From: Candidatus Margulisiibacteriota bacterium
Lineage (GTDB): Bacteria > Margulisbacteria > Termititenacia > Termititenacales > Termititenacaceae
Assembly (NCBI GenBank): GCA_031279305.1
Contig: JAITIS010000122.1
Coordinates: 1-11,778, forward strand
Length of the DNA stretch: 11,778 bases
Direction: 5' to 3'
Shown: in pieces, positions 1-8,788 of the stretch
Layout of the letters: each line of letters starts with the position of its first letter
Position numbering within the stretch: position 1 is the first letter of the stretch
The notes under the pieces: model-generated
The model's database searches: none
What the model was told of the DNA's origin: nothing
Seen by the model: the letters and a program-made list of their open reading frames with translations, nothing else
Translations under genes and position numbers: made by a program

Positions 1-1571
<1,571 letters not shown>

Positions 1572-1575
1572 TTTT

Positions 1576-2838
1576 TTATTTTACACCTTCGATTTTCGCA
1601 AGGCCACCCATATAGGGAGCCAGCGCCTCCGGCACTGTCACCGAGCCGTCCGCGTTCTGATAATTTTCTAAAATCGCGGCAAAAGCGCGGCCAACCGCCA
1701 GCCCGGAGCCGTTGAGCGTGTGCACAAACTCCGGCTTAGCATTTGGGTCGCGGCGAAAACGGATAGCGGCGCGCCTAGCTTGATAATCTTTGTAATTAGA
1801 ACAAGACGAGATTTCCCGGTAAGTATTCTGCGCGGGAAACCAGACCTCCAGATCATAAGTCTGGCCCGCCGCAAAACCAAGGTCGCCGGCGCACAGCGCG
1901 ACCACACGGTAAGGCAGTTTCAGTTTTTGCAAAATGCGCTCCGCGTCGCCGGTCAATTTCTCCAGCGCCGCCGGCGAGTCTTCCGGCCGGACAAATTTGA
2001 CCAGCTCGACTTTATTGAACTGGTGCTGGCGGATGAGTCCTCTGGTGTCTTTGCCGTAAGATCCGGCCTCTCGGCGGAAACAAGGCGTGTAAGCCGCATA
2101 AGAGATGGGCAGACGGGCGCCGTCCAGTATTTCCTCGCGGTGCAGGTTGGTCACCGGCACCTCCGCCGTGGGTATCAGGTAAAGATCAGCTCCTTTATCG
2201 CAGGCGAAAAGATCCGCCTGAAATTTCGGCAGCTGGCCGGTGCCGGTCATAGCCCTGCCGTTAACCAGAGCCGGCGGCAGCACTTCCTGATAACCGTGTT
2301 CCGCGGTGTGCGTGTCCAGCATAAAATTGACAATAGCCCGCTCCAGTTTGGCGCCGGCGCCGTGATACACCGCAAAACGCGCGCCGGAAATTTTGCCGGC
2401 CTGCTCAAAATTCAAAATGCCGAGCTTAACGCCCAGCTCATCGTGCGGCAAAACCGCAAAAGCTTTGGCGGCCGGCGCTCCCCAGCGGCGGATTTCTTTA
2501 TTATCCTCCGCGGATCTGCCGGGCGGCGACGAGCTGTCCGGGAGATTAGGAATATACAGCAGCTTGTTTTTCTGCGCTTCTTCCAGCGCGGCCAATTCTT
2601 TTTCTTTTTGTTTGATCTCTTCCGAAAGTTTTTTATTGGCCGCGATTATTTCCGGCGCCGGTTTATTTTTAGACGCGGCTTTTAATTTCGCCCGCAGATT
2701 GTCCAGCTCGGACTGCGCGGACTTCCATTGCCGGTCTGCCGCCAAAAATTCCTCCAGCAAAGCCGGCGCATAATTCCGGCTGGCCAAAGCCCGTCGGATC
2801 TCCTCTGGATTTTCCCTGATATATTTTTGATCCAGCAT
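1576..2838 (-). CDS. serS: Seryl-tRNA synthetase
   Basis: This cytoplasmic class II aminoacyl-tRNA synthetase charges tRNA-Ser (and tRNA-Sec where present) with serine. Its 420 residues match the usual bacterial length. Residues about 25-95 are rich in Lys, Glu and Ala and form the antiparallel coiled-coil arm that holds the long variable arm of the tRNA. The catalytic core shows the 'TAEVP' serine-site loop (224-228), motif 2 'FRREAGS' (254-260) followed by 'GLIRQHQFNKVE', and motif 3 'LNGSGLAVGR' (375-384). The start is well supported: AAGGAG at 2849-2844 lies 5 nt before the ATG. The gene is separated from pheA by 45 nt, too short to hold a T-box leader, and is followed after 4 nt by pyrG. 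It looks like an internal gene of the glyA operon. Nothing in it is unusual. Confidence 0.97.
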   Translation of the reverse strand: MLDQKYIRENPEEIRRALASRNYAPALLEEFLAADRQWKSAQSELDNLRAKLKAASKNKPAPEIIAANKKLSEEIKQKEKELAALEEAQKNKLLYIPNLPDSSSPPGRSAEDNKEIRRWGAPAAKAFAVLPHDELGVKLGILNFEQAGKISGARFAVYHGAGAKLERAIVNFMLDTHTAEHGYQEVLPPALVNGRAMTGTGQLPKFQADLFACDKGADLYLIPTAEVPVTNLHREEILDGARLPISYAAYTPCFRREAGSYGKDTRGLIRQHQFNKVELVKFVRPEDSPAALEKLTGDAERILQKLKLPYRVVALCAGDLGFAAGQTYDLEVWFPAQNTYREISSCSNYKDYQARRAAIRFRRDPNAKPEFVHTLNGSGLAVGRAFAAILENYQNADGSVTVPEALAPYMGGLAKIEGVK

Positions 2839-2883
2839 CTTCGCTCCTTAAAACCGCGGCCTGGGGATTCGCCCGGCGGCGTC

Positions 2884-3717
2884 TCATCTGCTCCTTTGGT
2901 ACACGCCTAAAAGCTTAAAAAAATCGCAATGATTTTGCATATCCTGAAGCGCTTTTGCCGCTTTTTTGCCGGCCGGAGTGCCGTCAAAATCAACAAAGAA
3001 AATATAATCACCCATCACCGCCTTGCTGGGACGGGATTCAATTTTAGTCATATTGATCCGCGCGACGGCCAGAAAACGCAGGATATTGTACAGCCCGCCC
3101 GGCTGGTCTTTGCGGATAGAAAAAACGCAAGAAGTGACCGCTTTATCCCGCGGTATCTGCAGTTCTTTGGCCAGCACCACAAAACGGGTCAGGTTGTCCC
3201 TGTGATCGGCAATATCGCCGGCCAAAACTTTCAAGCCGTATTTAGCGGCGGATTCCAGCGAGCCGATCGCCGCGGCGGCGCGCAGATTTTCTTTGCGGAG
3301 TTTCCAGACAGCTTCGGCCGTGCTGCTCACCGACAGCACGCCGGCCCGCGGGAATTTTTTCCGTAAATATCTCTGGCACTGCGCCAGAGCCTGCGGATGG
3401 GAAAAAATTTCCCGCACTTCCTCCAGTTTCACGCCCGGCAAGGCGATCAATTTATGTTTTACGGCTATGTCAATCTCGGCAATAATAAAAAGCCGGGTTT
3501 TTTTCCGCGCCAGCATATCCAGCGTGACATCGACGCCGCCTTCCAGCATATTTTCGATAGGCACCAATCCATATTTATAAGCGCCGCTGTTCACTCCGTC
3601 GATCACTTCGCCGATCGTGCGCAACGGCAGACTCTCAAGCCGCAGTTTTTGGGTCTGCAAATATTTAGCCGCCGCCTGGCTGCTGTACGTGCCGGCGGGG
3701 CCTAGATAGGCCAGCAT
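2884..3717 (-). CDS. pheA: Prephenate dehydratase with ACT regulatory domain
   Basis: This enzyme converts prephenate to phenylpyruvate, the committed step to phenylalanine. The 277-residue protein is the monofunctional form: there is no chorismate mutase domain at the N terminus. The catalytic periplasmic-binding-like domain begins 'MLAYLGPAGTYSS' and contains 'VPIENMLEGGV' (52-62) and the catalytic 'TRF' triad (177-179, in 'DNLTRFVVL'). An ACT domain covers about residues 195-277, with 'PGGLY' (206-210) and 'ESRP' (227-230). In the family these motifs bind phenylalanine for feedback inhibition, so allosteric control by phenylalanine is inferred. The Shine-Dalgarno GAGGTG overlaps the stop codon of the dCMP deaminase gene and lies 5 nt before the ATG, which indicates one transcript and probable coupling. 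The catalytic and allosteric motifs listed are intact. Confidence 0.95.
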   Translation of the reverse strand: MLAYLGPAGTYSSQAAAKYLQTQKLRLESLPLRTIGEVIDGVNSGAYKYGLVPIENMLEGGVDVTLDMLARKKTRLFIIAEIDIAVKHKLIALPGVKLEEVREIFSHPQALAQCQRYLRKKFPRAGVLSVSSTAEAVWKLRKENLRAAAAIGSLESAAKYGLKVLAGDIADHRDNLTRFVVLAKELQIPRDKAVTSCVFSIRKDQPGGLYNILRFLAVARINMTKIESRPSKAVMGDYIFFVDFDGTPAGKKAAKALQDMQNHCDFFKLLGVYQRSR

Positions 3718-3726
3718 TTCAGCACC

Positions 3727-4260
3727 TCACATTTTCCGGTCGGCAAAGAGGACCAGTTCTATCCGGGATTCATTTAACATCTGCACGGCCAGATCGTCCG
3801 GATAAAAATTCTGGAAAACGATGCGGACAATCCCGGCGTTGATGATCATTTTAGCGCAGGTAATACAGGGCATATGCGTGCAGTAAAGCGTCGCGCCGCT
3901 GATTTTGACACCGTGATAGGCCGCCTGGGTCAGGGCGTTTTGCTCGGCGTGCGAGCCGCGGCAAAATTCCTGCCGCTCGCCGGAAGGCACTTTTAATTCC
4001 TGCCTCAAACAGGTGCTCAGCTCCAGACAATTATCGATGCCGCGCGGCGCACCGTTGTAGCCGGTGGCCAGAATATGCTTGTCTTTGACTATGACGGCGC
4101 CCACCTGCCTGCGCAGGCAGGTGGAGCGTTTGGATACGACCTCGGCCATCTCCATAAAATATTCGTCCCAGCTGGGCCGGGGCGGGCGCAGCGCTTCGGA
4201 CAGGGGAAACATTGTCAGATTTTCCGCGTTGGAATATCTTGTCGTCCGCGCGGGGTCCAT
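3727..4260 (-). CDS. Deoxycytidylate (dCMP) deaminase, ComEB family
   Basis: This zinc enzyme deaminates dCMP to dUMP, feeding thymidylate synthase. The 177 residues carry the full cytidine/deoxycytidylate deaminase signature: the family motif 'STCLRRQVGAVIV' (46-58), 'HAEQNA' (His104 ligand, Glu106 proton shuttle) and 'PCITC' (Cys132 and Cys135 zinc ligands). The ATG at 4260 was chosen because GGAG lies 10 nt upstream, inside the end of glyA, and only 2 nt separate it from the glyA stop. An internal ATG at 4212 (giving 'MFPLSEAL') would shorten it by 16 residues and has a weaker ribosome site. It directly follows glyA, whose product methylene-tetrahydrofolate is the other substrate of thymidylate synthase. 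A perfect 24-bp palindrome lies inside the conserved motif. A late-competence role (ComEB) cannot be judged from sequence. Confidence 0.93.
   Translation of the reverse strand: MDPARTTRYSNAENLTMFPLSEALRPPRPSWDEYFMEMAEVVSKRSTCLRRQVGAVIVKDKHILATGYNGAPRGIDNCLELSTCLRQELKVPSGERQEFCRGSHAEQNALTQAAYHGVKISGATLYCTHMPCITCAKMIINAGIVRIVFQNFYPDDLAVQMLNESRIELVLFADRKM
4101..4124. repeat. Perfect 24-bp palindrome inside the dCMP deaminase gene
   Basis: The half-site CCACCTGCCTGC is followed immediately by its exact reverse complement with no spacer, and symmetry stops at the flanking bases (4100 c, 4125 a). On the coding strand it covers the codons for Thr47 to Val53 plus one base pair of overlap at each end (Ser46 and Gly54), in the strongly conserved 'STCLRRQVGAV' motif. 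It could fold as a 12-bp stem only with a few central bases opened as a loop. The function is unknown. Confidence 0.9.
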
Positions 4261-4262
4261 TG

Positions 4263-5540
4263 TTAATATTCTCCATATAGAGGCAGACGCTCGCAGATCG
4301 CCCGCACTTTTTGCCGCAGCTCTTCCGCCAGCTCCGAACGGAGTTTTTCGCCGGAGACGCCGTCCAGCGCGGCGCAGATAATTTCCGCCACCTCGCGGAC
4401 GTCTTTTTCTTTGAAGCCTCTGGAGGTCACCGCGGGCGTGCCGATGCGTATGCCGCTGGCCACGAAAGGCGACTCTGTTTCCCGCGGAATAGTGTTTTTA
4501 TTTACGGTTATGCCGATCTCGTCCAGCACATACTGGGCAGTCCGGCCAGTCAAGCCATTTTTAGATTTCACATCGACCAGCAGCAAGTGATTATCCGTGC
4601 CGCCGGACACCAACCGAAAACCGTTTTTCAGAAATACCCCGGCCATAGCCGCGGCGTTCAGGATAGTCTGTTTTTGATCCGCGGCAAACTGCGGCTGCAA
4701 TGCCTCGCCCAGCGCCACGGCCTTGGCCGCGATGACGTGCATCAGAGGCCCGCCCTGTATGCCGGGAAAAACAGCTTTGTTAAAATTATATTTTTTATTT
4801 GTTTCAGCGGAAGACAGGATCAGCCCGCCGCGCGGCCCGCGCAGGGTCTTATGCGTGGTCGTGGTCGTCACGTGGGCATAAGGGATAGGGCTGGGGTGCA
4901 GGCCGGCCGCGACCAGTCCGGCGATATGCGCCATATCCACGAACAAAAGCGCGCCGGTTTTATCCGCGATTTCCCGCAAACGCTTAAAATCGATGATCCG
5001 CGGATAGGCCGAAGCTCCCGCCACGATCATTCTCGGTTTTTCTTTGACGGCCAGGGTTTCCAGCTCGGCATAATCTATGCGCTCAGTTTTTTCCGACACG
5101 CCATAGGGCGCGAAATGGTAATATTGGCCGGAAATATTGGCCGGCGAACCGTGGGTCAGATGGCCGCCGTGGGAGAGATTCATCCCCAACACCGTATCAC
5201 CCGGCTTTAACGCCGCAAAATACACCGCGGTATTGGCCTGCGCGCCGGAATGCGGCTGCACGTTAACATATTCCGCGCCAAACAGTTTTTGGGCGCGCGC
5301 GATGGCCAGATTTTCCACAAGATCCACATACTCGCAGCCGCCGTAATAACGCTTGGCCGGATAACCTTCGGCGTATTTATTGGTCAAGCAAGAACCCTGC
5401 GCGGCCATCACTTCCGGCGAAGTAAAATTTTCTGAAGCGATCAGTTCGATTTTCTGCCGCTGGCGCCGCAGTTCCAGAGCGATAGCCTGATAAACTTCCG
5501 CATCTTTCTGCGCCAGCTGATGTTTCAGCAGAGCTTCCAT
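4263..5540 (-). CDS. glyA: Serine hydroxymethyltransferase
   Basis: This PLP enzyme interconverts serine plus tetrahydrofolate with glycine plus 5,10-methylene-tetrahydrofolate, the main source of one-carbon units for thymidylate, purines and methionine. Its 425 residues match the bacterial length. Conserved parts include 'ELIASENF' near residue 32, 'NKYAEGYPAKRYYGG' (54-68), 'HSGAQAN' (97-103), 'VDMAHIAGLVAAG' (201-213) and the PLP-binding Lys231 in 'TTTHKTLRGPRGG'. It is the first gene of the downstream cluster. It has its own promoter about 50-80 nt upstream and a strong AAGGAGG 4 nt before the ATG, which fixes the start. The stop lies 2 nt before the dCMP deaminase ATG. An imperfect 13-nt tandem direct repeat in the DNA near 5120-5145 falls in the normal-length 'GSPANISGQYYHF' segment and does not disturb the protein. 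Confidence 0.97.
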   Translation of the reverse strand: MEALLKHQLAQKDAEVYQAIALELRRQRQKIELIASENFTSPEVMAAQGSCLTNKYAEGYPAKRYYGGCEYVDLVENLAIARAQKLFGAEYVNVQPHSGAQANTAVYFAALKPGDTVLGMNLSHGGHLTHGSPANISGQYYHFAPYGVSEKTERIDYAELETLAVKEKPRMIVAGASAYPRIIDFKRLREIADKTGALLFVDMAHIAGLVAAGLHPSPIPYAHVTTTTTHKTLRGPRGGLILSSAETNKKYNFNKAVFPGIQGGPLMHVIAAKAVALGEALQPQFAADQKQTILNAAAMAGVFLKNGFRLVSGGTDNHLLLVDVKSKNGLTGRTAQYVLDEIGITVNKNTIPRETESPFVASGIRIGTPAVTSRGFKEKDVREVAEIICAALDGVSGEKLRSELAEELRQKVRAICERLPLYGEY

Positions 5541-5544
5541 AGCG

Positions 5545-5551
5545 CCTCCTT
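5545..5551 (-). promoter_or_regulatory. Strong ribosome binding site of glyA
   Basis: AAGGAGG reads on the minus strand 4 nt before the glyA ATG. It is the closest match to the anti-Shine-Dalgarno consensus in the window, and it fits glyA being the first gene of a promoter-proximal transcript. Confidence 0.85.
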
Positions 5552-5590
5552 AAAAAAATCGCCGTGTCTTTAAGCCGGTAAAACTCCGGG

Positions 5591-5618
5591 ATTATAGCAT
5601 TTTGGGCATAACCAGCAA
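5591..5618 (-). promoter_or_regulatory. Promoter of the glyA cluster (sigma-70 type, extended -10)
   Basis: On the minus strand a perfect TATAAT (5596-5591) is preceded by TGC, giving an extended -10 box. A partial -35, TTGCTG (5618-5613, three of six consensus bases), lies 16 nt upstream. Transcription would begin near 5584, leaving an untranslated leader of about 44 nt before glyA. That is too short for a glycine, tetrahydrofolate or SAM riboswitch. It should drive glyA, the dCMP deaminase gene, pheA, serS and pyrG as one unit, because the internal gaps are only 2, 9, 45 and 4 nt. This is inferred from sequence only. Confidence 0.7.
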
Positions 5619-5645
5619 AATTAGAATTCTATTCCGGTTTGCTTT

Positions 5646-5680
5646 CCCAGAGTTGTTTTATTTTCTTAAAATGCTCTGGG
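5646..5680. repeat. Stem-loop in the rodA-glyA spacer, possible terminator
   Basis: The 7-bp inverted repeat CCCAGAG/CTCTGGG encloses a second 5-bp arm (TTTTA/TAAAA) around an AGAAAA loop, with a small internal bulge. It lies 61 nt after the rodA stop and about 28 nt upstream of the glyA -35 box, where the end of the elongasome transcript is expected. On the minus strand it is followed by AAAGCAAACC, not a T-run, so it is not a canonical Rho-independent terminator for rodA. It could be an RNA 3'-end stabiliser or a processed terminator. The rest of the spacer (5681-5740) is AT-rich, with nothing else I can call. Confidence 0.45.
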
Positions 5681-5740
5681 CGCTTTATTTTGGTTAATCA
5701 TAATTTATTATAAAAAACTTTTTGTTTCGCAATTTAATTA

Positions 5741-6982
5741 TTATTCCAGCGTCTGCCGGTGTATCGCTATGGACTGCGCCAGCCCTAGTCCCAGCCAGGA
5801 CACCACCAGAGCCGTGCCGCCGTAGGAGACAAAAGGCAGGGGCAGGCCGGCCACCGGCAGCAGGCCGATATTCATTCCGATATTGACCACAGTCTGAAAA
5901 CCTAAAACGGCCAGTATGCCGGCCGCAGTATAACGGCCAAAATCCGCGGAAGCATTGGCCGCGATTTGGTAAATCCGGCGCAGCAAATAAAACAGAGCCA
6001 GCACGGTCAAAGCCGCGCCGATAAAACCCAATTCCTCGCCGATCACCGAAAAAATAAAATCCGTGTGCTGCTGGGGAATATAGCGCAGATTGGTCAGCGC
6101 GCCGCGGAAAATGCCCTTGCCAAACAGCCCGCCCGAACCGACGGCGATGACTGATTTGGCCGTATGATAACGTATGCCGCGCGCCAGCGGGTCAATATCG
6201 GGATTGATAAAAGAAAGGATGCGGTTGCGCTGGTACAGCGAAAGACTATTCCAGAAAAAAGAAGAAAATAAGCCGGCGCCTAAATTGAGGATAAAATAAA
6301 CCCCGGCCTCCCAACAAGGCAGGCGGAAGCGCCAGAGCAGCGCCGCCAGCAAAGCCAGATAGACGCCCCAGGACGTCAGTGGCTCCAGAGGCAAAGCGTA
6401 GAGCGCCAGCACGCTCAAAAACGGCGAGGCCAGCAGAAACAGGCGTGAAGGCTTCATTCCGCCCCAGAAAGACATAACCAGAAAAATCACCAGCAAAACC
6501 ACAGCCGATCCCAAGTCCGGCTGCTTATATATAAGAAAAAAAGGCAGACCGGCCAGCGCCAGCCCCGGCAGAATGTCTAACAGCGTGTTTAGCCGCCCCT
6601 GCTTTTGCTCCAGAAATTTAGCCAGCAAAAAGATCAACGCCAGCTTCATCAGCTCCGTCGGCTGAAAAGCCAGCGGCCCCAGACCGATCCAGCGCTGCGC
6701 CCCGTAGGCCGCATAGCCTATGTTAAGCACCACCAGCAGTAAAAACACCGCGGCGCAAAACAATATCTCCGCCCAGCGCCGGACGCTGCGGTAATCCCAG
6801 ACAGCTGCCAGCAAAAAAACTAGCAGCCCCAGAGCCAGAGACAGCAGCTGTTTTTTGAGCTGTTCTGGATTGTGCGTGGCTGCCACCGCCAAAAGCCCCA
6901 GCCCGGAAAGCCCCAGCCCGGCCAGAAATAGCCGCCAATCAAAATACCGCCAAGGACGCGCCCCGGTCTTAAAAATATTCAT
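5741..6982 (-). CDS. rodA: RodA, SEDS peptidoglycan glycosyltransferase
   Basis: This is the SEDS-family polymerase that, paired with PBP2, makes glycan strands from lipid II for lateral wall elongation. The 413-residue protein is almost entirely hydrophobic, with about ten predicted membrane segments. Conserved family parts are 'NPDIDPLARG' (260-269, containing Asp264, which aligns with the catalytic Asp of SEDS proteins), 'GGLFGKG' (284-290), 'PQQHTDFIF' (303-311) followed by 'GEELGF', and 'PFVSYGGTA' (383-391). The 'QQHTDF' form and the position next to mrdA favour RodA over FtsW or SpoVE. The ribosome site AAAGGAG lies 5 nt before the ATG. The gene follows mrdA after a 72-nt AT-rich spacer with a dyad, so it could be read through from mreC or have its own regulated start. 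Confidence 0.95.
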   Translation of the reverse strand: MNIFKTGARPWRYFDWRLFLAGLGLSGLGLLAVAATHNPEQLKKQLLSLALGLLVFLLAAVWDYRSVRRWAEILFCAAVFLLLVVLNIGYAAYGAQRWIGLGPLAFQPTELMKLALIFLLAKFLEQKQGRLNTLLDILPGLALAGLPFFLIYKQPDLGSAVVLLVIFLVMSFWGGMKPSRLFLLASPFLSVLALYALPLEPLTSWGVYLALLAALLWRFRLPCWEAGVYFILNLGAGLFSSFFWNSLSLYQRNRILSFINPDIDPLARGIRYHTAKSVIAVGSGGLFGKGIFRGALTNLRYIPQQHTDFIFSVIGEELGFIGAALTVLALFYLLRRIYQIAANASADFGRYTAAGILAVLGFQTVVNIGMNIGLLPVAGLPLPFVSYGGTALVVSWLGLGLAQSIAIHRQTLE

Positions 6983-7016
6983 TCCGGCTCCTTTATTTTA
7001 CTAGCTAGCATCAATA

Positions 7017-7034
7017 TATTACATTTATGTAATA
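7017..7034. promoter_or_regulatory. AT-rich dyad (operator-like) between mrdA and rodA
   Basis: TATTACAT-TT-ATGTAATA is an 8-bp perfect inverted repeat with a 2-bp spacer. A third copy of the half-site core, TGTAAT, lies at 7045-7050. It is the only real spacer inside the elongasome cluster and is far richer in A and T than its neighbours. The form resembles the operator of a dimeric helix-turn-helix regulator. As RNA it would make only a weak A-U hairpin with no T-tract, so a terminator is unlikely. No convincing promoter was found here, so regulation of rodA through it is speculative. Confidence 0.4.
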
Positions 7035-7054
7035 AATACACTTTTGTAATATTA

Positions 7055-8788
7055 TTAACGCCTGCCCTTAGCCCTGGCGTCATACCAGACATACAATTCT
7101 TTGGCCAGACCGGCGGCTACAGCGCTGCCCCAGCCGCCTTCCTCCACAAACACGGCGATGGCCAGATCGGGATGTTCGTAAGGGCCGAAAGAGATAAACC
7201 AGGCGTGGTCTTTTTGCTGGTTCTCCGCCGTGCCGGTTTTGCCGTGAATGACCAGACCCGGCGCGCGGGCGTTAAGTCCTGTGCCCCGATCCACCACCTC
7301 GCGCATTAACCGGCGTGTCAGGGCGATATTTCGGCGCTCAAAAGGCAGAACGCTGACCTGCTCCGGCCTGTTTTGTAAAATATTTTTGCCTTCGACAGAA
7401 ACAATCTTCCGCAAAAGATACGGGCGGTATATTTTATGCTGTTCATTGGCCAGAGCCGCGGTCAGCACGGCCATTTGCAGGGGCGTGGTCAAAAGATAGC
7501 CCTGCCCGATAGCCATATTAAGAGAATCACCCGGATACCATTTCTCAGCATAATTGCGCTGTTTCCAGCGCTCGCTCGGCACAAAGCCACTGCTCTCGAA
7601 AGGCAGATCGATATCCGTGGCCAAACCCAGCCCCAGAGCCGCGGCCGTGTCGGCCAGTTTTTGCGGGCTGACCAAAAGACCCAGATTGTAAAACACAATG
7701 TTGCAGGAATTGACAAAACCGTTCAAGATATCCTGCCGGCCGTGCCCCGCCGGACGCCAGCAGTCAAAACGCCGGCGGTTTACGGTCATAAAGCCCTGGC
7801 AGATAAAAGTCTTGAGCGGGTCTATCTTGCTCTCCAGCGCCGCCAGCAGCGTCACCACCTTAAAAATCGAACCGGGCGGATAGCCGCTCAAAGCGCGGTT
7901 GTGCATCGGATGATCTTTGGTCACCAGCTCCCGCCATTCCGCCGCAGACATATAACTCGTGAAATAGTTGGGGTTGTAGTCCGGCTTGGAAACCAGAGCC
8001 AGCACTTCGCCATTGTCCGGACTGAGAATAACAATCGCGCCTTTGCGGTCGCCCAGCGCCCGCGCGGCCTGTCGCTGCAAGCCAAAATCTAAAGTCAGAT
8101 GCACATCAGCGCCCGGCATAGGCTCCAGCGAACGCAGTCCCCGCACCGGATTGCCCAGCGCGTCCACATCCAGCGCGCGCCCGCCGTTCACGCCGCGCAG
8201 ATACTGATCATAGTAGCGCTCGACGCCGGCCAGTCCCACAATGTCGCCCATTTGATAGCCGTAGTTTTTTAATTTATTCAGTTCGGTCTGGCCGATCTGC
8301 CCCACATAGCCCAGCACGTGCGCGGCGGCATTGGCATAAGGATAATAGCGCACTATTCTGGCGCTGATAATCACTCCGTCTAGCAGAGCTTTGTTTTCCT
8401 CTATATAAGAAATCTGGCGCGGGGTTAACTCCGGACTGACCGTTAACAGCTCATAGGGCAGGTAATCTTTATCCGCTAGCCGCCGGGACAGCTTGCTCAC
8501 ATCCAGCCCGATACCGCGCAAAAATCTTAAAACTAATTGTGCATCTTTGAGCTGATAGGGCAGAACATCCAGCTCGTACACCAGCCTGCTCTCCGCCAGC
8601 GCCACGCCATTGCGGTCATAAATCACCCCGCGCGGCGCAATGCTCGGCACAATGCGCGAGCGGATGCCGTCCGCCAAAAAATCATAATAACTATGCCTAA
8701 CGATCTGCAAAAAAAACAAACGGCCAAGCAGCAGGCTCAAGACCAGCCAGCCGGCCGCGGCGGTAAAACGTTCCGGCAATTTAGTCAT
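7055..8788 (-). CDS. mrdA: Penicillin-binding protein 2, elongasome transpeptidase
   Basis: This class B PBP is the D,D-transpeptidase that cross-links peptidoglycan made by RodA during elongation. The 577-residue protein has a short cytoplasmic N terminus, one membrane anchor (about residues 9-30), and the pedestal domain beginning 'RSRIVPSIAPRGVIYDRNG' with 'GLAGVERYYDQYLRG' (185-199). The C-terminal transpeptidase has all three catalytic motifs: SIFK (Ser307 nucleophile, Lys310), SCN (361-363) and KTG (517-519). 'CWRPAGHG' (343-350) is typical of PBP2. The start chosen is the ATG at 8788, which overlaps the end of mreD by 8 nt and has GGAG 5 nt upstream. An upstream in-frame ATG at 8875 would add 29 residues ('MRLCCLAPARW...') lying wholly within mreD and not resembling any PBP2 N terminus. 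The downstream partner rodA follows after 72 nt. Confidence 0.96.
   Translation of the reverse strand: MTKLPERFTAAAGWLVLSLLLGRLFFLQIVRHSYYDFLADGIRSRIVPSIAPRGVIYDRNGVALAESRLVYELDVLPYQLKDAQLVLRFLRGIGLDVSKLSRRLADKDYLPYELLTVSPELTPRQISYIEENKALLDGVIISARIVRYYPYANAAAHVLGYVGQIGQTELNKLKNYGYQMGDIVGLAGVERYYDQYLRGVNGGRALDVDALGNPVRGLRSLEPMPGADVHLTLDFGLQRQAARALGDRKGAIVILSPDNGEVLALVSKPDYNPNYFTSYMSAAEWRELVTKDHPMHNRALSGYPPGSIFKVVTLLAALESKIDPLKTFICQGFMTVNRRRFDCWRPAGHGRQDILNGFVNSCNIVFYNLGLLVSPQKLADTAAALGLGLATDIDLPFESSGFVPSERWKQRNYAEKWYPGDSLNMAIGQGYLLTTPLQMAVLTAALANEQHKIYRPYLLRKIVSVEGKNILQNRPEQVSVLPFERRNIALTRRLMREVVDRGTGLNARAPGLVIHGKTGTAENQQKDHAWFISFGPYEHPDLAIAVFVEEGGWGSAVAAGLAKELYVWYDARAKGRR

Noticed and set aside
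1720..2685. A 321-codon open frame on the plus strand across serS
   Set aside because: It lies antisense to a complete seryl-tRNA synthetase with all motifs. The protein has no recognisable domain and an Arg/Gln-rich composition typical of antisense frames in GC-rich genes.
2839..2883. A T-box leader before serS
   Set aside because: The gap is 45 nt and holds no specifier stem, T-box sequence or terminator. serS appears to be an internal operon gene.
3317..3342. Inverted repeat CGTGCTG/CAGCACG inside pheA
   Set aside because: It is only 7 bp within GC-rich coding DNA, has no T-tract and sits far from gene ends. It is expected by chance.
5120..5145. A 13-nt tandem direct repeat (CCGGCCAATATT twice) inside glyA
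   Set aside because: The period is not a multiple of three, and the protein segment has normal family length and sequence, so it is not a recent duplication. It is likely coincidence.
4311..5210. A 299-codon open frame on the plus strand across glyA
   Set aside because: It is antisense to intact glyA, has no promoter or ribosome site of note, and has a low-complexity Arg/Gly/His-rich composition.
5707..5712. A second TATAAT on the minus strand just after rodA
   Set aside because: It sits in a very AT-rich stretch with no TGn extension and no acceptable -35 at 16-18 nt. The box at 5591-5596 is much better.
5541..5740. A glycine, tetrahydrofolate or SAM riboswitch before glyA
   Set aside because: The predicted leader is about 44 nt, and no aptamer-like arrangement of conserved helices is visible in the 200-nt spacer.
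7436..8092. A 218-codon open frame on the plus strand across mrdA
   Set aside because: It is antisense to the PBP2 transpeptidase domain, whose catalytic motifs are intact. No domain is recognisable.
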